Assembly (NCBI GenBank): GCA_037039925.1
Contig: JAXRKP010000570.1
Location: 107,501-171,500, forward strand
Length of the DNA: 64,000 bases
Origin: Doris montereyensis
Lineage: Eukaryota > Mollusca > Gastropoda > Nudibranchia > Dorididae
Direction of reading: 5' to 3'
This document shows positions 13,890 to 25,455 of this stretch, in pieces; positions within the stretch are counted from its first letter, which is position 1; each line of letters begins with the position of its first letter. The translations under genes were made by a program, and so were the position numbers. The notes below the pieces were generated by a model. That model was not told the DNA's origin, searched no databases, and was given only the letters and a program-made list of their open reading frames with translations.

Positions 13890-14170
13890 AGTGATCTCAG
13901 GTGAATTAATCATAGAGACATCAAGATGAAAAACACCTCAAGTACAAGGGTGAATGAAAAGAAGAAGTGGAAACATCATCTGCAGAGAAATGGGGACCCG
14001 GCAGCCCATATGCAAGGTGGCGGCCTCTAAACCAAAAGGATGTGGGGTTCAAGCCCCAGCAAGTTGAAAAGTTTCCTCAAGTACGGACCATACAAAGAGG
14101 GTCCCATGTGCAGATCACAACATTTTGTGCCCGTTGTTAAAGATCCCCCCCCCCCCCCCCCCCCCCCACA
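13890..14170 (+). mobile_element. SINE family C fragment joined to partial SINE family A
   Basis: 13890-13985 carries GATCTCAGGTGAATTAATCA and AAGATGAAAA of family C. 14000-14150 carries the family A head in plus orientation: GCAAGGTGGCGGCCTCTAAA CC, B-box-like GGGTTCAAGCCCC, GTGCAGATCACAACATTTTG and AAAGATCCC. It runs into a 23-base poly-C. Confidence 0.65.
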
Positions 14171-15040
14171 CACACACCTTAGTTGTGCATGTGGATAAAA
14201 TGAAATAATTTAAGAAGAAAAGACATGCACAGGATGCGATGGGCGAGAGGCCACTAAGATGATGACAGTGAAAGGGCATATTTGTAGTTGTGCGATGGCA
14301 CACACAGAGAGCAGAAAGCAGCCGAGAGCAAGGTAACCACTGTGAAAGCAGTTGCCAATATCATCATTACGTATCGTCTGTGAAACTGCCTAAACACTCA
14401 AGTCCACCCAGGTGACCATCAGGAGAAGCAAAATAGGTATTAAATCATGGCAAAGGGCTGCAAACACTAGGTAATGCTTTTTGGATTACAATTGGATAAC
14501 TACTTGTGTTTTTTACAATGTAGTGTATATGTATATATAAAATGGGGGGAATGTCAGTTGTGCTCTTAACTTATTTACATGGTTAGCGTTGAACTTTTTG
14601 AAAGATCTAAATAAGTACGTCCATTCTTTGACTTATGAGATTAGGAGTTTCAGGCTGGGAGGAAAATGGAGCTTTCCTACAGATTTAAGGCCTTCAACAT
14701 TTATTTATAAAGTGGTATAAAGACACAAAAGATGCATGCATTTAATCGTTTGAAGGACAAATCTCATATCCCACGTACAATGGACTTGTGTGGTTAAAAC
14801 AGTTTCACCGACGATCTGTCACATGTGCTGAAGAAAAGGTTAGTTCAGAGAGACCGGTATAGAAAATGTATCACAACAGGAGTTCAGAATTATATACTTA
14901 TTTGATCTACTGATCCATTTCATTTGTCTAAATTGTACACACCCCCTTATCCACCATAAACAATAATCTCACTCGCGCAGGTTAATAATGTTCATGGGGA
15001 GTCTATAAAAAAGCATAAACAACAGGAAAGATTTGTTGTC
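14170..15040. other. Intergenic, nothing recognised
   Basis: No coding or repeat family of this window was recognised. Confidence 0.4.
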
Positions 15041-15190
15041 TCACTGGAATTTACCCTGTACACTACGTGACACACGCAGTGATTTCAGGATGCATTAAGA
15101 AGAAACTGCAAGATGGAAAAAACAACGTTTTGACAGAACAAAAAGGAAGAAGTATGACCTACCAGTAGCACACTCCAACCGCCCACTACA
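15040..15190 (-). mobile_element. SINE family C copy
   Basis: CTGGAATTTACCCTGTACAC, GTGATTTCAGGATGCATTAA GAAGAAACTGCAAGATGGAA, and the head AAGAAGTATGACCTACCAGT AGCACACTCCAACCGCCC. Confidence 0.75.
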
Positions 15191-15865
15191 GGACAGAAAG
15201 GAAATTGATGTTCAGTTCATAACTCAGGGATAAAAATAATAAATTTGAAAAAAAAAAAGGTTTTTTTTTTTAAAACTAACCACATGAGATGATGACCAAA
15301 GCATTCTGGAAGATGTCAAGAGTAAAGAAGGAGAAGGCATTATGTTTCTGTCGTCAAAAAAAACAAAAACAAAACAAAACAAAAGTACACACTTCATCTT
15401 AAGAATATTGTTTCCTTTGTCAACAAAATGTTTGGCATTATAAACATCTCTTTTGGAAGACAAATGTGTCTAAAATGCAACATTAACGATATATATGTCG
15501 TCGTTCTTACACACATATGTATATATCTCAATATAAAGCTTTACACAATCGAAATATGCACCAAACATTATTATTATGTTCTCAAGAACTTTTTTTTTAT
15601 AAAAAAAAAACAAAACAAAATAAAAACCGATGTGATAATACCTCAGAATGAAGAGAGTTAATTTCATACAAGAGACACCTGAGATCAATTAAAGACAAGA
15701 AATAAATAAAGAAGAAGCAAGACACACAAACAATTAAGCCGTCTCAGAAGAGAAGAGTGGTTTCATTTTTACAGAAGAAAGGAAAAGAGACGTTGCACGA
15801 GAGACACGTTGAGATTTTGAAGCAGCCCGATGAGTTATATATAGGTACCACATTAGAAGTAAGAC
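15190..15865. other. Intergenic, nothing recognised
   Basis: AT-rich, with several A and T homopolymer blocks (15248-15270, 15355-15385, 15590-15625). No gene signal. Confidence 0.4.
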
Positions 15866-16048
15866 TCCTTCAAAGCCGTTACGGCCCATAAAGCCGGAGC
15901 TTATCTGATTTCCACAGCACGAAGCATAACGGGGTAACAAAGCATCGCCTCCATCCCAGACAGAAACTCTGGTCTGTCACAGACTTTACTCCCCCATTTG
16001 CACATCGTCGAGCGAAGAAACCTACCAGTAACACCCTCCAACTGTCAT
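15865..16048 (-). mobile_element. SINE B / SINE C chimeric copy
   Basis: It starts as family B (GACTCCTTCAAAGCCGTTACG, CTTATCTGATTTCCACAGC, TTTACTCCCCCATTTGCAC). At about 16005 it changes to the head end of family C (CCTACCAGTAACACCCTCCA ACTGTC). Confidence 0.65.
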
Positions 16049-16055
16049 TGCTAAA

Positions 16056-16065
16056 GTGAAGAGAG

Positions 16066-16129
<64 letters not shown>

Positions 16130-16212
16130 AGATAGAGAGAAAGAAATAGAGAGAAGAGAGAAGAGAGAGAGAGAAAAAGACAGAGAGAGAAAGAGAAAAA
16201 GAGAGAAAAAAT
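16056..16212. repeat. (GA)n with AAG interruptions
   Basis: About 70 bp of pure GA, then imperfect purine-only sequence. Confidence 0.93.
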
Positions 16213-16631
16213 GTGAAGAAAGAAAAAAAGGGATTAATCTAAACTGACATAAAATGCATTATAAACTATAGTATAAGACAGCATTCCATATCACGAGAAT
16301 AGCACTAAAAACGCAGCAGTAGTTCACTCAACCTTGACCTTCATAAGCTTTAACCAAAATCTTATTTTCAGCAGGAAAAAGAATCTACGATGAAATGCAG
16401 CAAGATGAAGGGAAGACAAGAAGACCAAAGATAATGTCACAAAGACAACAGTCTTAAATATAATTACTATGAGTATGACCATCTCCATCGGCATGCAGAA
16501 CACGGCATGAAAAAAACCAAACTTTCTCTCTCAAACACACTTTTGTAAAAAGAAAAAAAGAAAAAAAATTCATGAACAATCCGGTAAACAAGAGTAATTT
16601 AAAAAGCAAAAAGTAGTGGTAATAGTAGCAG

Positions 16632-16638
16632 TAGTTAT

Positions 16639-16717
<79 letters not shown>

Positions 16718-16758
16718 GTAATAATAATAATAATAATAATAACAACAATAATAATAAA
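16632..16758. repeat. (TAA)n microsatellite
   Basis: TAA triplets with a few AGT and AAC interruptions. Confidence 0.94.
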
Positions 16759-17034
16759 ACGACAGAAACAACATTATTTGGCAAGCAGCGAGTTAGCATC
16801 AGCGGACTGCGTTGCAATCCGAGTCACGCTCAAAGTAGGTCATGGTCACAGATTTTCAAGGTAAAGAAAGGGGGTTTTGAAGAAAGAGCAAGCAAGCAAA
16901 GTAGTGACTGGAAGGACAGCCCAACAATTCGGATACCGGCAAAAAAAGAAGTTCAACAATGGGCCTTTATATGGCAAAATTTTGGTTTCTCAATCCCATC
17001 GACTGCAATTCAAAAGAAAAAGGAGATGCCAGCT

Positions 17035-17520
17035 TGTCTGCCCAGTTGGCATTTTACCCTGTCCCCCATATGTAGCAATCTCAGGGTGAATAAAACAGTG
17101 AACCCACCAGAGATGACATGACAGCAAAATGAAAGTAAAAAGCGAAATAAAATGAATGGAAATAAAGATAAGTGAAAGAGTGGATGGAAAGAAAGATAAG
17201 AGAAAGAGTGGATGGAAAGAAAGATATGAAAGAGTGGATGGAAAGAAAGATAAGAGAAAGAGTGAATGGAAAGAAATATAAGAGAAAGAGTGAATGGAAA
17301 GAAAGATAAGAAAGAGTGAATGGAAAAAAAGATAAGAAAAAGAGTGAATGGAAAAAAAGATAAGAGAAAGAGTGAATGGAAAAAAAGATAAGAGAAAGAG
17401 TGAATGGAAAAAAAGACAAGAGAAAGAGTGAATGGAAAAAAAGATAAGAGAAAGAGTGAATGGAAAAAAGATAAGAGAAAGAGGAGTGGAAAGAAGAAAG
17501 ATCTACCAGCAGTGCCGCCA
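17035..17520 (-). repeat. SINE family C copy expanded into a 24-28-bp satellite
   Basis: The left edge is a family C 3' tail (ATTTTACCCTGTCCCCCATA, GCAATCTCAGGGTGAATAAA). From about 17165 a purine-rich unit close to GAAAGAGTGAATGGAAAGAA AGATAA repeats about 13 times. The right edge (GTGGAAAGAAGAAAGATCTA CCAGCAGTGCCGCC) is the family C head. The expansion therefore lies inside one SINE. Open frames on the minus strand only translate this repeat. Confidence 0.8.
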
Positions 17521-17757
17521 AACAACCACAATATAAAAAGAAGGAACCGGCAAGCCACACAGACATGCTGGAGTGACCAGATTTAACAAAGCCATTAGAT
17601 AGGCAAGAAAACAAGCTCCTAGGGTCATCGACCCAGCAATGAAAAGGGCTTGTAAGAAGCCAAACATAATATTTACATAATTTGTTGATAATGGATGGTG
17701 TTTTATCTCAGTGAGATGTTTGAGGGAAGGGGTGAAAGAGGAAAAGGAAGAGGAAGA

Positions 17758-18078
<321 letters not shown>

Positions 18079-18411
18079 GTTTCTTTCATCGAAAAGTTCC
18101 ATTATTATAAAACCACACAAGCAACAATTTCAAATCTCTCTCAATTCAAATACATATGAAACAGTAATATTATATATCTTTTAAACTTTTTGAACGAAAT
18201 GGTAAAGAAACACATTTATGACAGTGACAAAGACATCGCGTCACTGAATTCAAAAAAATATACACTGGAAAGGCAACAGCGGTATCTTAAAGTAAGGAAA
18301 TGAACCAGCAGCATGAGGAATGGGTGGGAGGAGAGAGGGTGGGTGGGTGGGTGTTACGATGCTAACCCTCAAATTATCATCTTTTGAATAATAGCATAGC
18401 CTGGCCACTGT

Positions 18412-18512
18412 TGTAGGTGGTGATCTCAGGGTGAATTAAGTGCAAACAGCAAGACGGAGAGACCTGCGACAGAGTGAGAGGAAAAGAAGTAAGATCCACC
18501 CACTCAAAACTT
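18412..18512 (-). mobile_element. SINE family C fragment
   Basis: GGTGGTGATCTCAGGGTGAA TTAAGTGCAAACAGCAAGAC and AGAGTGAGAGGAAAAGAAGT AAGATCCACC. Confidence 0.75.
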
Positions 18513-18924
18513 GGCCATTTTTTTAAAATATTTTTTTCTTACATGCAAATAAAGAAGTTGAGGGTTTTTGTTTGTTTGGGTTCGTTTTGTGACTTTTTTT
18601 TATCAAAGCCCTTAGTCATTACGATTTGTGTTATGCGAAGACCATTTTCAACAAGAGACATCATTGTGGATTAAAACAAGAAAAAATTACTTAAAAGCTT
18701 GTCATAAACTTCAGTGCACATAAATATTAAACTTCATTTCTAAACAAAGAAGAAAAGGGGGAGAAGAAAACAACAAGTAAATATACTGGCAACAAAGACT
18801 CAGGTTTGATTTAATTCAGGGTAGGGTGGGAGTGGAGTGTACTTGTAATTGCAAACAAAATGTAACCGATTAGTTGCAAACCCAGAGACCACACAATTCC
18901 TGTCTTGAGGGTAAATATTCAACT

Positions 18925-19302
18925 ACTGTAGAGTAGCTCAACCGTAGTAGGTAGTGTTGTGAGCTTGTGATCACGACAACACTGGTTCAAACCTACGGCT
19001 GGCAAAGGTGGGGGTGGGGGGGGGGGGTTTCTTTCGCAACGCTGTACTCTCAGGAAAGATAATTCACTCTACTTTTCGTTTGACTCAGGTGTGAATGAGT
19101 ACCCAGCTATAGGAAGAAAAAAATCTTGTCAGTGTTAGAATAAAGTGCCATACAGGCTGCTTGATATTACATATGCTCCCAGGGAGTCGAGAAAGACGTT
19201 GAATGAAATGGCCTGCTGAGGGATAAATGATTTACAGTGGGTGAGCCTGCACTTGTGCAGGGATACAAACTATTAATCCACCTTTATCTTTATCTTCACT
19301 AT
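18925..19302 (+). mobile_element. SINE family D, tRNA-derived, full copy
   Basis: B-box-like GGTTCAAACCTACGG at about 18982, then GCTGTACTCTCAGGAAAGAT, GACTCAGGTGTGAATGAGTA, GCCTGCACTTGTGCAGGGAT and an ATCTTTATCTT tail. It contains a poly-G interruption at about 19012-19028. Confidence 0.85.
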
Positions 19303-19417
19303 ACATCGGCGTATATCATCACCAACCAAACACCCACTTCCCCCACCCATCGGATAAGTAGCGTTAGTTACTCTCAAATATCAGAAAAGTAGAGTCAAGG
19401 AAGTTTATAGTATAGAT

Positions 19418-19865
19418 CGATGGTGTTGGCACAAACCGGCCAAGTCCGAAATTTCAATTTTAAGAAAATAGCTATTGATCTACACAGAAACTAAAGCTAC
19501 ACTGTGTTAAAACAGCAGAAGACAATGTCTTGTAGAAATACATCAAAACACGTTTTATCACACCGGGGGCTTAAGTTGAGCTTTAGATTTTTTTCATATC
19601 GGCGCAAAACAGCCAAGTCAGTTTTCAGCTGAATGGGTCGACCAAGGTACAAATGGCTGAGTGTTTCAATTTCTGATGTCTCAAAAAAGTTATGATAAAT
19701 TTATTTCATGTAAACAAATAATTAGCCCATTGGAACAAACATCCCATCCATCTCATGTGTGCTAAATGTTATGATTTAAAACCGATTTTCAACAGAATTA
19801 TTCAGTTTTTTTGTCTCTCCTGTAAAATTAGTTTTTCGACTTGGTCAGTTTGTGACCAACACCAT

Positions 19866-19866
<1 letters not shown>
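19418..19866. mobile_element. TIR element (MITE-like), 449 bp
   Basis: The left end GATGGTGTTGGCACAAACCG GCCAAGTCCGAAA pairs with the inverse of the right end. Read outward, the right end is GATGGTGTTGGTCACAAACT GACCAAGTCGAAAA. That is about 33 bp with few mismatches. The interior encodes nothing recognisable. No clear target-site duplication was seen; (AT)n abuts the right end. Confidence 0.75.

Positions 19867-19940
<74 letters not shown>
19867..19940. repeat. (AT)n microsatellite
   Basis: Pure AT directly at the end of the TIR element. Confidence 0.95.
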
Positions 19941-19942
<2 letters not shown>

Positions 19943-19949
19943 TATGCAA

Positions 19950-20575
19950 ATCAGTGATGACAGAAACAAAGTGCCAGGAACCGATGGAATTTAACAAAAG
20001 CGTATTTACTTAAACTTACTACAACGGGAACACCATGCATCTTGAGTTTGGCACAGGTAATTAGATATAAAATAGATTTCATATACTCTCATACGCATCA
20101 CATAGTATCAAATTGAACAAAAGAAGAAGAATAAAAGGCGATGAATAAAAACGATTTTGTTGAAAACTAAAACAAACAAACAAACCACAGCAATCTGCTA
20201 TGTACATGGCAATCACAATAGTTGGGTTGTGTTTCACATTTGCACATTGGTCAATGGAACAAATCACCCTCCATTCACAACAGACAAGCGAATCCCAACA
20301 AACGCACGCCCGGCATCATGCTTATCATCAGTTTGTGCGACAGCTCTCGTCAACCTTCATGCACTCCGCCAAGTTTGGGTGAAATTATCACGGCGAGGAA
20401 GACAAGAATTTGTCAAGAGACTTCAAGGTTTGTATTATATTGTATGAATTACAGTCACGGAGATGGCTCGGGGACAATGACACCATTTCTTGATACTTTC
20501 TTTACACAAGTTTATTTGGTTTTACACGAGATGACCGAGTGGAGCGTGGTGAGAGAAAAGACAACATTATAATAT
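19950..20575. other. Intergenic, nothing recognised
   Basis: Overlapping open frames on the plus strand at 20157-20572 are of moderate length. They overlap in three frames and show no recognisable domain, so no gene is called. Confidence 0.4.
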
Positions 20576-20580
20576 ATTAT

Positions 20581-20690
20581 ATATATCGACAGGTGAAAGT
20601 CTCAAATTGTGTAAGTCTAAAATTAGTAACACCTTTTTTGTCGCTTTTTTTTTTTTTGGACATGCAGTTTGTGACTTTCACCATCGATAC
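20581..20690. mobile_element. Short TIR foldback element, about 110 bp
   Basis: The left end TATCGACAGGTGAAAGTCTC AAATTG is the inverse of the right end with few differences. Read outward, the right end is TATCGATGGTGAAAGTCACA AACTG. This TIR resembles that of the element at 19418 (GATGGTG...GTCACAAACTG). Confidence 0.65.
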
Positions 20691-21069
20691 GGATGAGTGG
20701 CTATTTATTCAAAATGATGTTACTTATTTAAAATAGTAGCGACAAAGTGCTAAAGAGGGGGAGAAGGGTGTGTTTGTGCGTTATGTGTTGTTATTCTTTT
20801 ATTTTCATTGAAGGAAAGTGATGAGGAGATGTCTAAGAAGACATCACAGATGTGATTTTCTTTTCTCTGGATCCTTTTAGGAGGAGGGGGGGGGGCTTTC
20901 TTATTGTGGTTTTGTTTCTTTTTTTAAAGCAAAAAGTGTTTTATTTCATTTCAAAGCAAGGGAAGAAGACAAAATCTCTAGTAAACTCAAAACAACAAAT
21001 GATTTTAATAGACAACATGAGTATTTACCACTTCTTGCGCTTTTAATATTTTGAGAAGAAATATGCAAG

Positions 21070-21168
21070 GGGGGGGGGGGGGGGGGATGATAAATATAGA
21101 TAGATAGATGATAAATATAGATAGATAGACATATATATATATATACACATATACATATATATATATAT

Positions 21169-21259
<91 letters not shown>

Positions 21260-21380
21260 AAGAAGAGAGAGAGAAAAAGAAAAGAGACACACACACACAC
21301 ACAGGGACAGACAGACAGACACACACACACACATACACACATAAACAGAGACAGAAAGTCTGAGACAGAGAGAGAGAGGT
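21070..21380. repeat. poly-G, (GATA)n, (AT)n, (GA)n, (CA)n compound array
   Basis: An 18-base G run, GATAAATATAGATAGATA repeats, AT, about 100 bp of GA, then ACAC/GACA blocks. Open frames on either strand here are repeat translations. Confidence 0.94.
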
Positions 21381-22740
21381 AGATTAAGAGAAGAAAAAAA
21401 TCCTGAATTCAACAAATATGAATAGTGTAAGAAGATATGCAAGGATCTCGGAGCATGGAGTCATGAACGTTTAAATCATAAATGTAATGAGGACTTAAGC
21501 TGAAGTGATGCCACAAAATTCAGGAGGCCATGATTTGATAGGTTACTCAATTTCTGCTTTGCCACCTTTCCTCAACCAAACCCTCTTTACAAAAAAAACA
21601 AACAAAAAATACCCCCTCCACCCCTCCCCCCCCCCCCCCACAGCCCAGAGAAAAAAAAACAAGTGTGCCAGAATCCCACCTTTTACAAACATAAAAAGAC
21701 CCCACGAAAAAACAACCCTGCCAGAATCCCACGTTTTACAAACACAAAAAAGACTACAAAAAAAACAACAATCAAGGTCAATAAGAAACCAAGAAACCCA
21801 AACCAAAGCTACAATGCAAATGAAAGATAAATGTGATAAATGCACCATGGCATAATTTCTCTACTAAGACGATAAATGTTAGATTGTAGATGACCTCATA
21901 ACTTTTATTTCATTCCCCCTAAAAGAGATTGTTTTAAAAAAAAACAAACATTTTTTTAAACGAAAAACTCATAGTAAGAAAAAAAAACACCAAAAAAAGA
22001 AAAGAAAAGAAAAAACGCTCCTCTATGTGAATCAAATCAAAAGTCACATCCTCCTCTGCTGTTTATTCCCCACGTATTCGTATACTGCGTGGAAAGCAAT
22101 GGCAGTAGAAGAAATAATCAAAAAAGGGTTTTGCTCATCTTTCTTTAAATGACACCTCATTCGGTGATACAAGATCAGATTGATAGGGAAACAGGTATGG
22201 CAAATCTTCAAATAGTAAGTTTAGTAATGGAATTAAAGTGAAGATACAATCCTGTAAGATGTCGATTAGATTGTATCATCTTTGGATTGAGATGAGGCGT
22301 GCAATACAATCATTTTACAATCATGCACGTCAGCAACTAACCATAATGGAGAGAAGTGAATTCCTACTTGCCATAAACCAGATGATCTTTCTCTAGGAAC
22401 CTACTCGCTTACAGACTTAATGAAAGTTGATGTTCTTGCTAAATTCATTCCATTTTTTTTAACCACTAAATTGTTGATTTAAATATTCTATTTATATATA
22501 TACAATTTCACATTCCAAAAAACAATCAGTCAGTCCCTCTCTCTCTCTCTCTCTTTAGCTATGAACATAAAAATCATTATCAAACACCAACTAAAAAAAA
22601 CTAAAAAGTCAAAGATCGCCCAGAAAAACATAATGCATAAACCTGTCATTCTCCTTTAAATGCCCTAAATATCTCTGTCTCTCTCTTTCTCTCCCCCTCT
22701 CTCTCTTCGAGAGCAAAGTCAATATCTTAACCCTACTTTC
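21380..22740. other. Intergenic, nothing recognised
   Basis: A/C-rich sequence with homopolymers and short CT tracts at 22535 and 22675. No gene seen. The right part may be distal 3' UTR of GIGYF. Confidence 0.4.
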
Positions 22741-22748
22741 TTCCACAC

Positions 22749-22754
22749 TTTATT
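22749..22754 (-). promoter_or_regulatory. Candidate poly(A) signal of GIGYF
   Basis: AATAAA on the minus strand, about 260 bp past the inferred GIGYF stop and at the edge of the CATT array. It is chosen by position only. Confidence 0.35.
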
Positions 22755-22757
22755 CAT

Positions 22758-22838
22758 TATTTCATTCATTCATTCATTCATTCATTCATTCATTCATTCA
22801 TTATTTCATTCATTCATTCATTCATTCATTCATTCTTC
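22758..22838. repeat. (CATT)n microsatellite
   Basis: About 18 CATT units with one TATTT interruption. Confidence 0.95.
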
Positions 22839-23014
22839 AGATTCACAACTGCCACTCGTTCACCTTGTTCCCATCGTACACAACGTTATCACTCTTGGCA
22901 TCTAACAGGACCTCGCTCCACTACTCAAGCATACTACTGTACACATTTATCATGGACACATGCTTTTTAAAAAAAAAAAAAAACCATACGCTGCCGAGTG
23001 ACGGGGGGAGGGGT

Positions 23015-23233
23015 TCATTGTACACTCTCAAACTCCCGGCCGCGTTTTTGCGGTTCGGGTCGGCGTGCACTGTAAATCCCAGGACGCTGCCGTCCAGCTT
23101 CTGCATCTTCTGCTTCTTTTTACGGGTCTTGGACTTGGCCTGACCTCCGTCACCCCCGCCGCCGTTGTTGCTGATTCCGCCCGACTGACTGGGAGTGAGG
23201 GTTGACTGCAGGAGCCGGACCCCAAATGCTGTC
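23015..23233 (-). CDS. GIGYF: GIGYF exon, C-terminus and stop
   Basis: After a TTTCTAG acceptor the exon begins DSIWGPAPAVNPHSQS, matching the family's DSVWG. A later frame reads GGDGGQAKSKTRKKKQKMQK and LDGSVLGFTVHADPNR, the conserved tail. A third frame gives GREFESVQ and the TGA at 23017-23015, like the family's GEIET end. Moving between these needs one base fewer between about 23175 and 23220, and one more A in the AAAAA run at about 23045. If the frame is not corrected, the second frame runs on through a poly-F stretch to a stop at 22921-22923, which looks artificial. Confidence 0.87.
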
Positions 23234-23309
23234 CTAGAAAGACAGGGAATGAACAAAAAACAGAAGACATTATCAAAACAAAAAAATCCCCAACAAATGT
23301 TCGTTTCGC

Positions 23310-23725
23310 TTCATTGAAACTTATCCCGCTCCACAATATGCGGTGATCTCAAGGTGGCTAAAGAGGAGGCGGCAAGACCAAAGTTACACCTGCCAACTGC
23401 CCATGAATGAAGAGGAACACAGCCGTCCACGATATTCAAACCACAGCTAACAGCGTTCATAAATGTTTGGTTTGTCACCCTGTCCACCATATGCAATAGC
23501 GCTAGGGTGAATGAAGAGGATAGTTTGTTTCTTTCGGTGAAATGTACTCCCATCCACCATATGTGGTATTCTCAGGGCGAATTAAGAGAAAATAGCAAAA
23601 TGAAAGATAGGCGAAAGGGGAAAGGAAAGAAGTAAGGCCTACCAGTAGCCCACACCAATTGCCCTAGAATGAAGAGGAACACAAGATTGAAAGATGTGAA
23701 AGAGTGGAAGGAAAGAAATAGGAAG
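23310..23725 (-). mobile_element. SINE family C cluster (three tandem or nested pieces)
   Basis: Pieces start at TTCATTGAAACTTATCCCGC (23311), at CACCCTGTCCACCATATGCA (23476) and at ATGTACTCCCATCCACCATA (23543). Each is followed by the GATCTCA-GGTGAA block; the third also has AGTAAGGCCTACCAGTAGCC CAC. They lie in the last GIGYF intron. Confidence 0.7.
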
Positions 23726-23739
23726 CCATTGGGTGCACT

Positions 23740-23945
23740 ACAGAAAATAAAGAAAAATCTTTGCACTCCTTTGTTTCCCCAAGGCATGTTTTGACATAAT
23801 CCCACACCTGAAGAGACAGATTACAGACAATGAAGACAAATTTACGTGCTTTGCTGCCCTACAAACAAACAAAAGGCTATGTGAACTGGCAATAGAAATC
23901 TGTGAAGCAGACCAGCCAACCTCAAAGTATCCAACATTTGTAATG
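23740..23945 (-). pseudogene. Partial duplicate of the GIGYF exon at 24594-24716 plus flanking intron
   Basis: About 200 bp nearly identical to 24668-24850: acceptor CAG, then VWDYVKTCLGETKECKDF, upstream intron with CAGATTTCTATTGCCAGTTC and a TTTGTTTGTAGGGCAGC block. The second codon is Trp (TGG) where the functional exon has Arg (CGG), and Tyr is Cys. The duplicate ends inside the exon and continues into unrelated SINE-like sequence, so there is no donor. Confidence 0.85.
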
Positions 23946-24009
23946 ACAGATTAAGAATTGAGATCTATCTACTCATGCATAACATAATAACAGTATCAAC
24001 TGTCTGAGC

Positions 24010-24135
24010 TTTGTTTCACCATCTCCCGTGATCTCAGGGTTGATTTTAAAGGAAAAAAGCAAGATGAAAGATTCGTGAAAGAGGGAAAGGAAGAAATGGC
24101 ATCTACGAGCAGCTTCCCCAACTCGCCCATAAACT
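24010..24135 (-). mobile_element. SINE family C copy
   Basis: GTTTCACCATCTCCCGTGAT CTCAGGGTTGATTTTAAAGG, AAGCAAGATGAAAGATTCGT, and the head TACGAGCAGCTTCCCCAACT CGCCC. Confidence 0.72.
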
Positions 24136-24593
24136 GTCCTGTCTGGGCAGCAGGTCGGGAATATTTGAGACAGGCATGCAAGCAGACAAGGGTGGATTAT
24201 GATATATATCTTTAAATTAATGCAATTACGCTCAGCCTCTCAAACCCTGAAAGCGGTGAACTCAGAAACCACAGCACCAGGAACGGGCGATATCAAGCAC
24301 AATCATTAGAACGAGATAGGACTCGATACTCGTGTTACGCAGTGATGCAATGACCGAAAACCCATGGATTAGTCATGATAAAAAAGTTTACTCTCGATCG
24401 CAGGTAAGCAATTTTTTAAAAAATAAATTCAAATGCTGTCATGATCCAAAAGTTAATGCAACAAGAGCCTAAAGCAGGCTTTTTCAAATCTACATGCAAT
24501 GGTGGTCCTGTGCACAATGGTGGTCCTGGGCACAATGGTTCCTGAGTTTACCACTAACTAATTTAGAAAGTCAGTTCAGTGCATAAGATTTAC

Positions 24594-24716
24594 CTCTTCT
24601 AGCTGTTTCTCCAGTCGCGCCTTGTTTCTGAACTGACTGCGCTTTTCCACAAATTGTCTGGCAAAATCTTTGCACTCCTTTGTTTCCCCAAGATATGTTT
24701 TCACATAATCCCGCAC
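24594..24716 (-). CDS. GIGYF: GIGYF exon, C-terminal helical domain
   Basis: 41 codons, phase 0 at both ends: VRDYVKTYLGETKECKDFAR then QFVEKRSQFRNKARLEKQLE E, with donor GTAAAT and acceptor TTTCAG. It matches the family segment xHDYIRAYLGDTSEAKEFAK QFLERR. No frame break. The duplicate copy is at 23740-23945. Confidence 0.95.
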
Positions 24717-24879
24717 CTGAAAGAGAGATTACAGACAATGAAGACAAATTTCGTACTTTGCTGCCCTACAAACAAACAAAAAGGCTATGTGAACTGGCAA
24801 TAGAAATCTGTGAAGGCAGACCAGCCAAGCTCAAAGTATCCAACATTTGTCATTTTTCTAGTAAGGAGAAAGCATTGTT

Positions 24880-25220
24880 CTTTCAAGACCATTACATCAG
24901 CACATAAGAGCCGGAGCTGATCCCAGTTTCCAGTGTCAAGTGGAACAGATGATATCTTATCACCTCCCGGACGGCTCCTAAACAGGACGTTAGTTTTGCA
25001 TGAACTTGAAAACAGACACGGCCTCTTTAATGTGCACACACAGAGTGTTGTGATCTGCACAAAGGATCTCCTGTTTATCATCCGTCTTCAATAGGACTAG
25101 GTATCCATCCACCCACCTGAAAAACTCAAGAATTTTTTTCAACCTGTCAGAGCACTAACCCAGGACCTTAAGAGGCAGACACCTTACCTGTGGACGAGAG
25201 CCCCCTCCCCCGCACCCGGG
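24880..25220 (-). mobile_element. SINE B / SINE A chimeric copy
   Basis: The left part (24885-25010) is family B: TTTCAAGACCATTACATCAG, GAGCTGATCCCAGTTTCC, CACCTCCCGGACGG. The right part (25020-25210) is family A: CTCTTTAATGTGCACACAC, GTTGTGATCTGCACAAAGGA, CCGTCTTCAATAGGACTAGG and the damaged head AGGCAGACACCTTACCTGTG GAC. Confidence 0.72.
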
Positions 25221-25269
25221 GAAATATAACATTAAAGAATTGCTCTTTATTTTTAAATATAATTTTTTT

Positions 25270-25280
25270 TAATAATAATG

Positions 25281-25338
<58 letters not shown>

Positions 25339-25342
25339 TGAT
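25270..25342. repeat. (TAA)n microsatellite
   Basis: About 22 TAA/TGA triplets in the GIGYF intron. Confidence 0.94.
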
Positions 25343-25455
25343 GATAATATTATTTTAAAAACATAATATACTTTTACTTCAGCTGATGTAATCTATATTA
25401 CATAAACTAATTTCAATTTGGACAAAAGATACACATATTTAATTTTAAAACTTAC

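Noticed and set aside
17010..17614. Two overlapping ~180-residue minus-strand frames rich in Phe, Ser and Leu
   Set aside because: They translate the 24-28-bp repeat inside a SINE; two frames are open in parallel.
20157..20572. Possible small gene with overlapping 60-116-residue frames
   Set aside because: Three frames overlap, with no domain, no splice pattern and no similarity that I recognise.
22921..23014. Extension of the GIGYF protein through a poly-Phe stretch to a stop at 22921-22923
   Set aside because: The family tail (GREFESVQ, like GEIET) in the adjacent frame and its TGA at 23015 fit better. The extension depends on a missing A.
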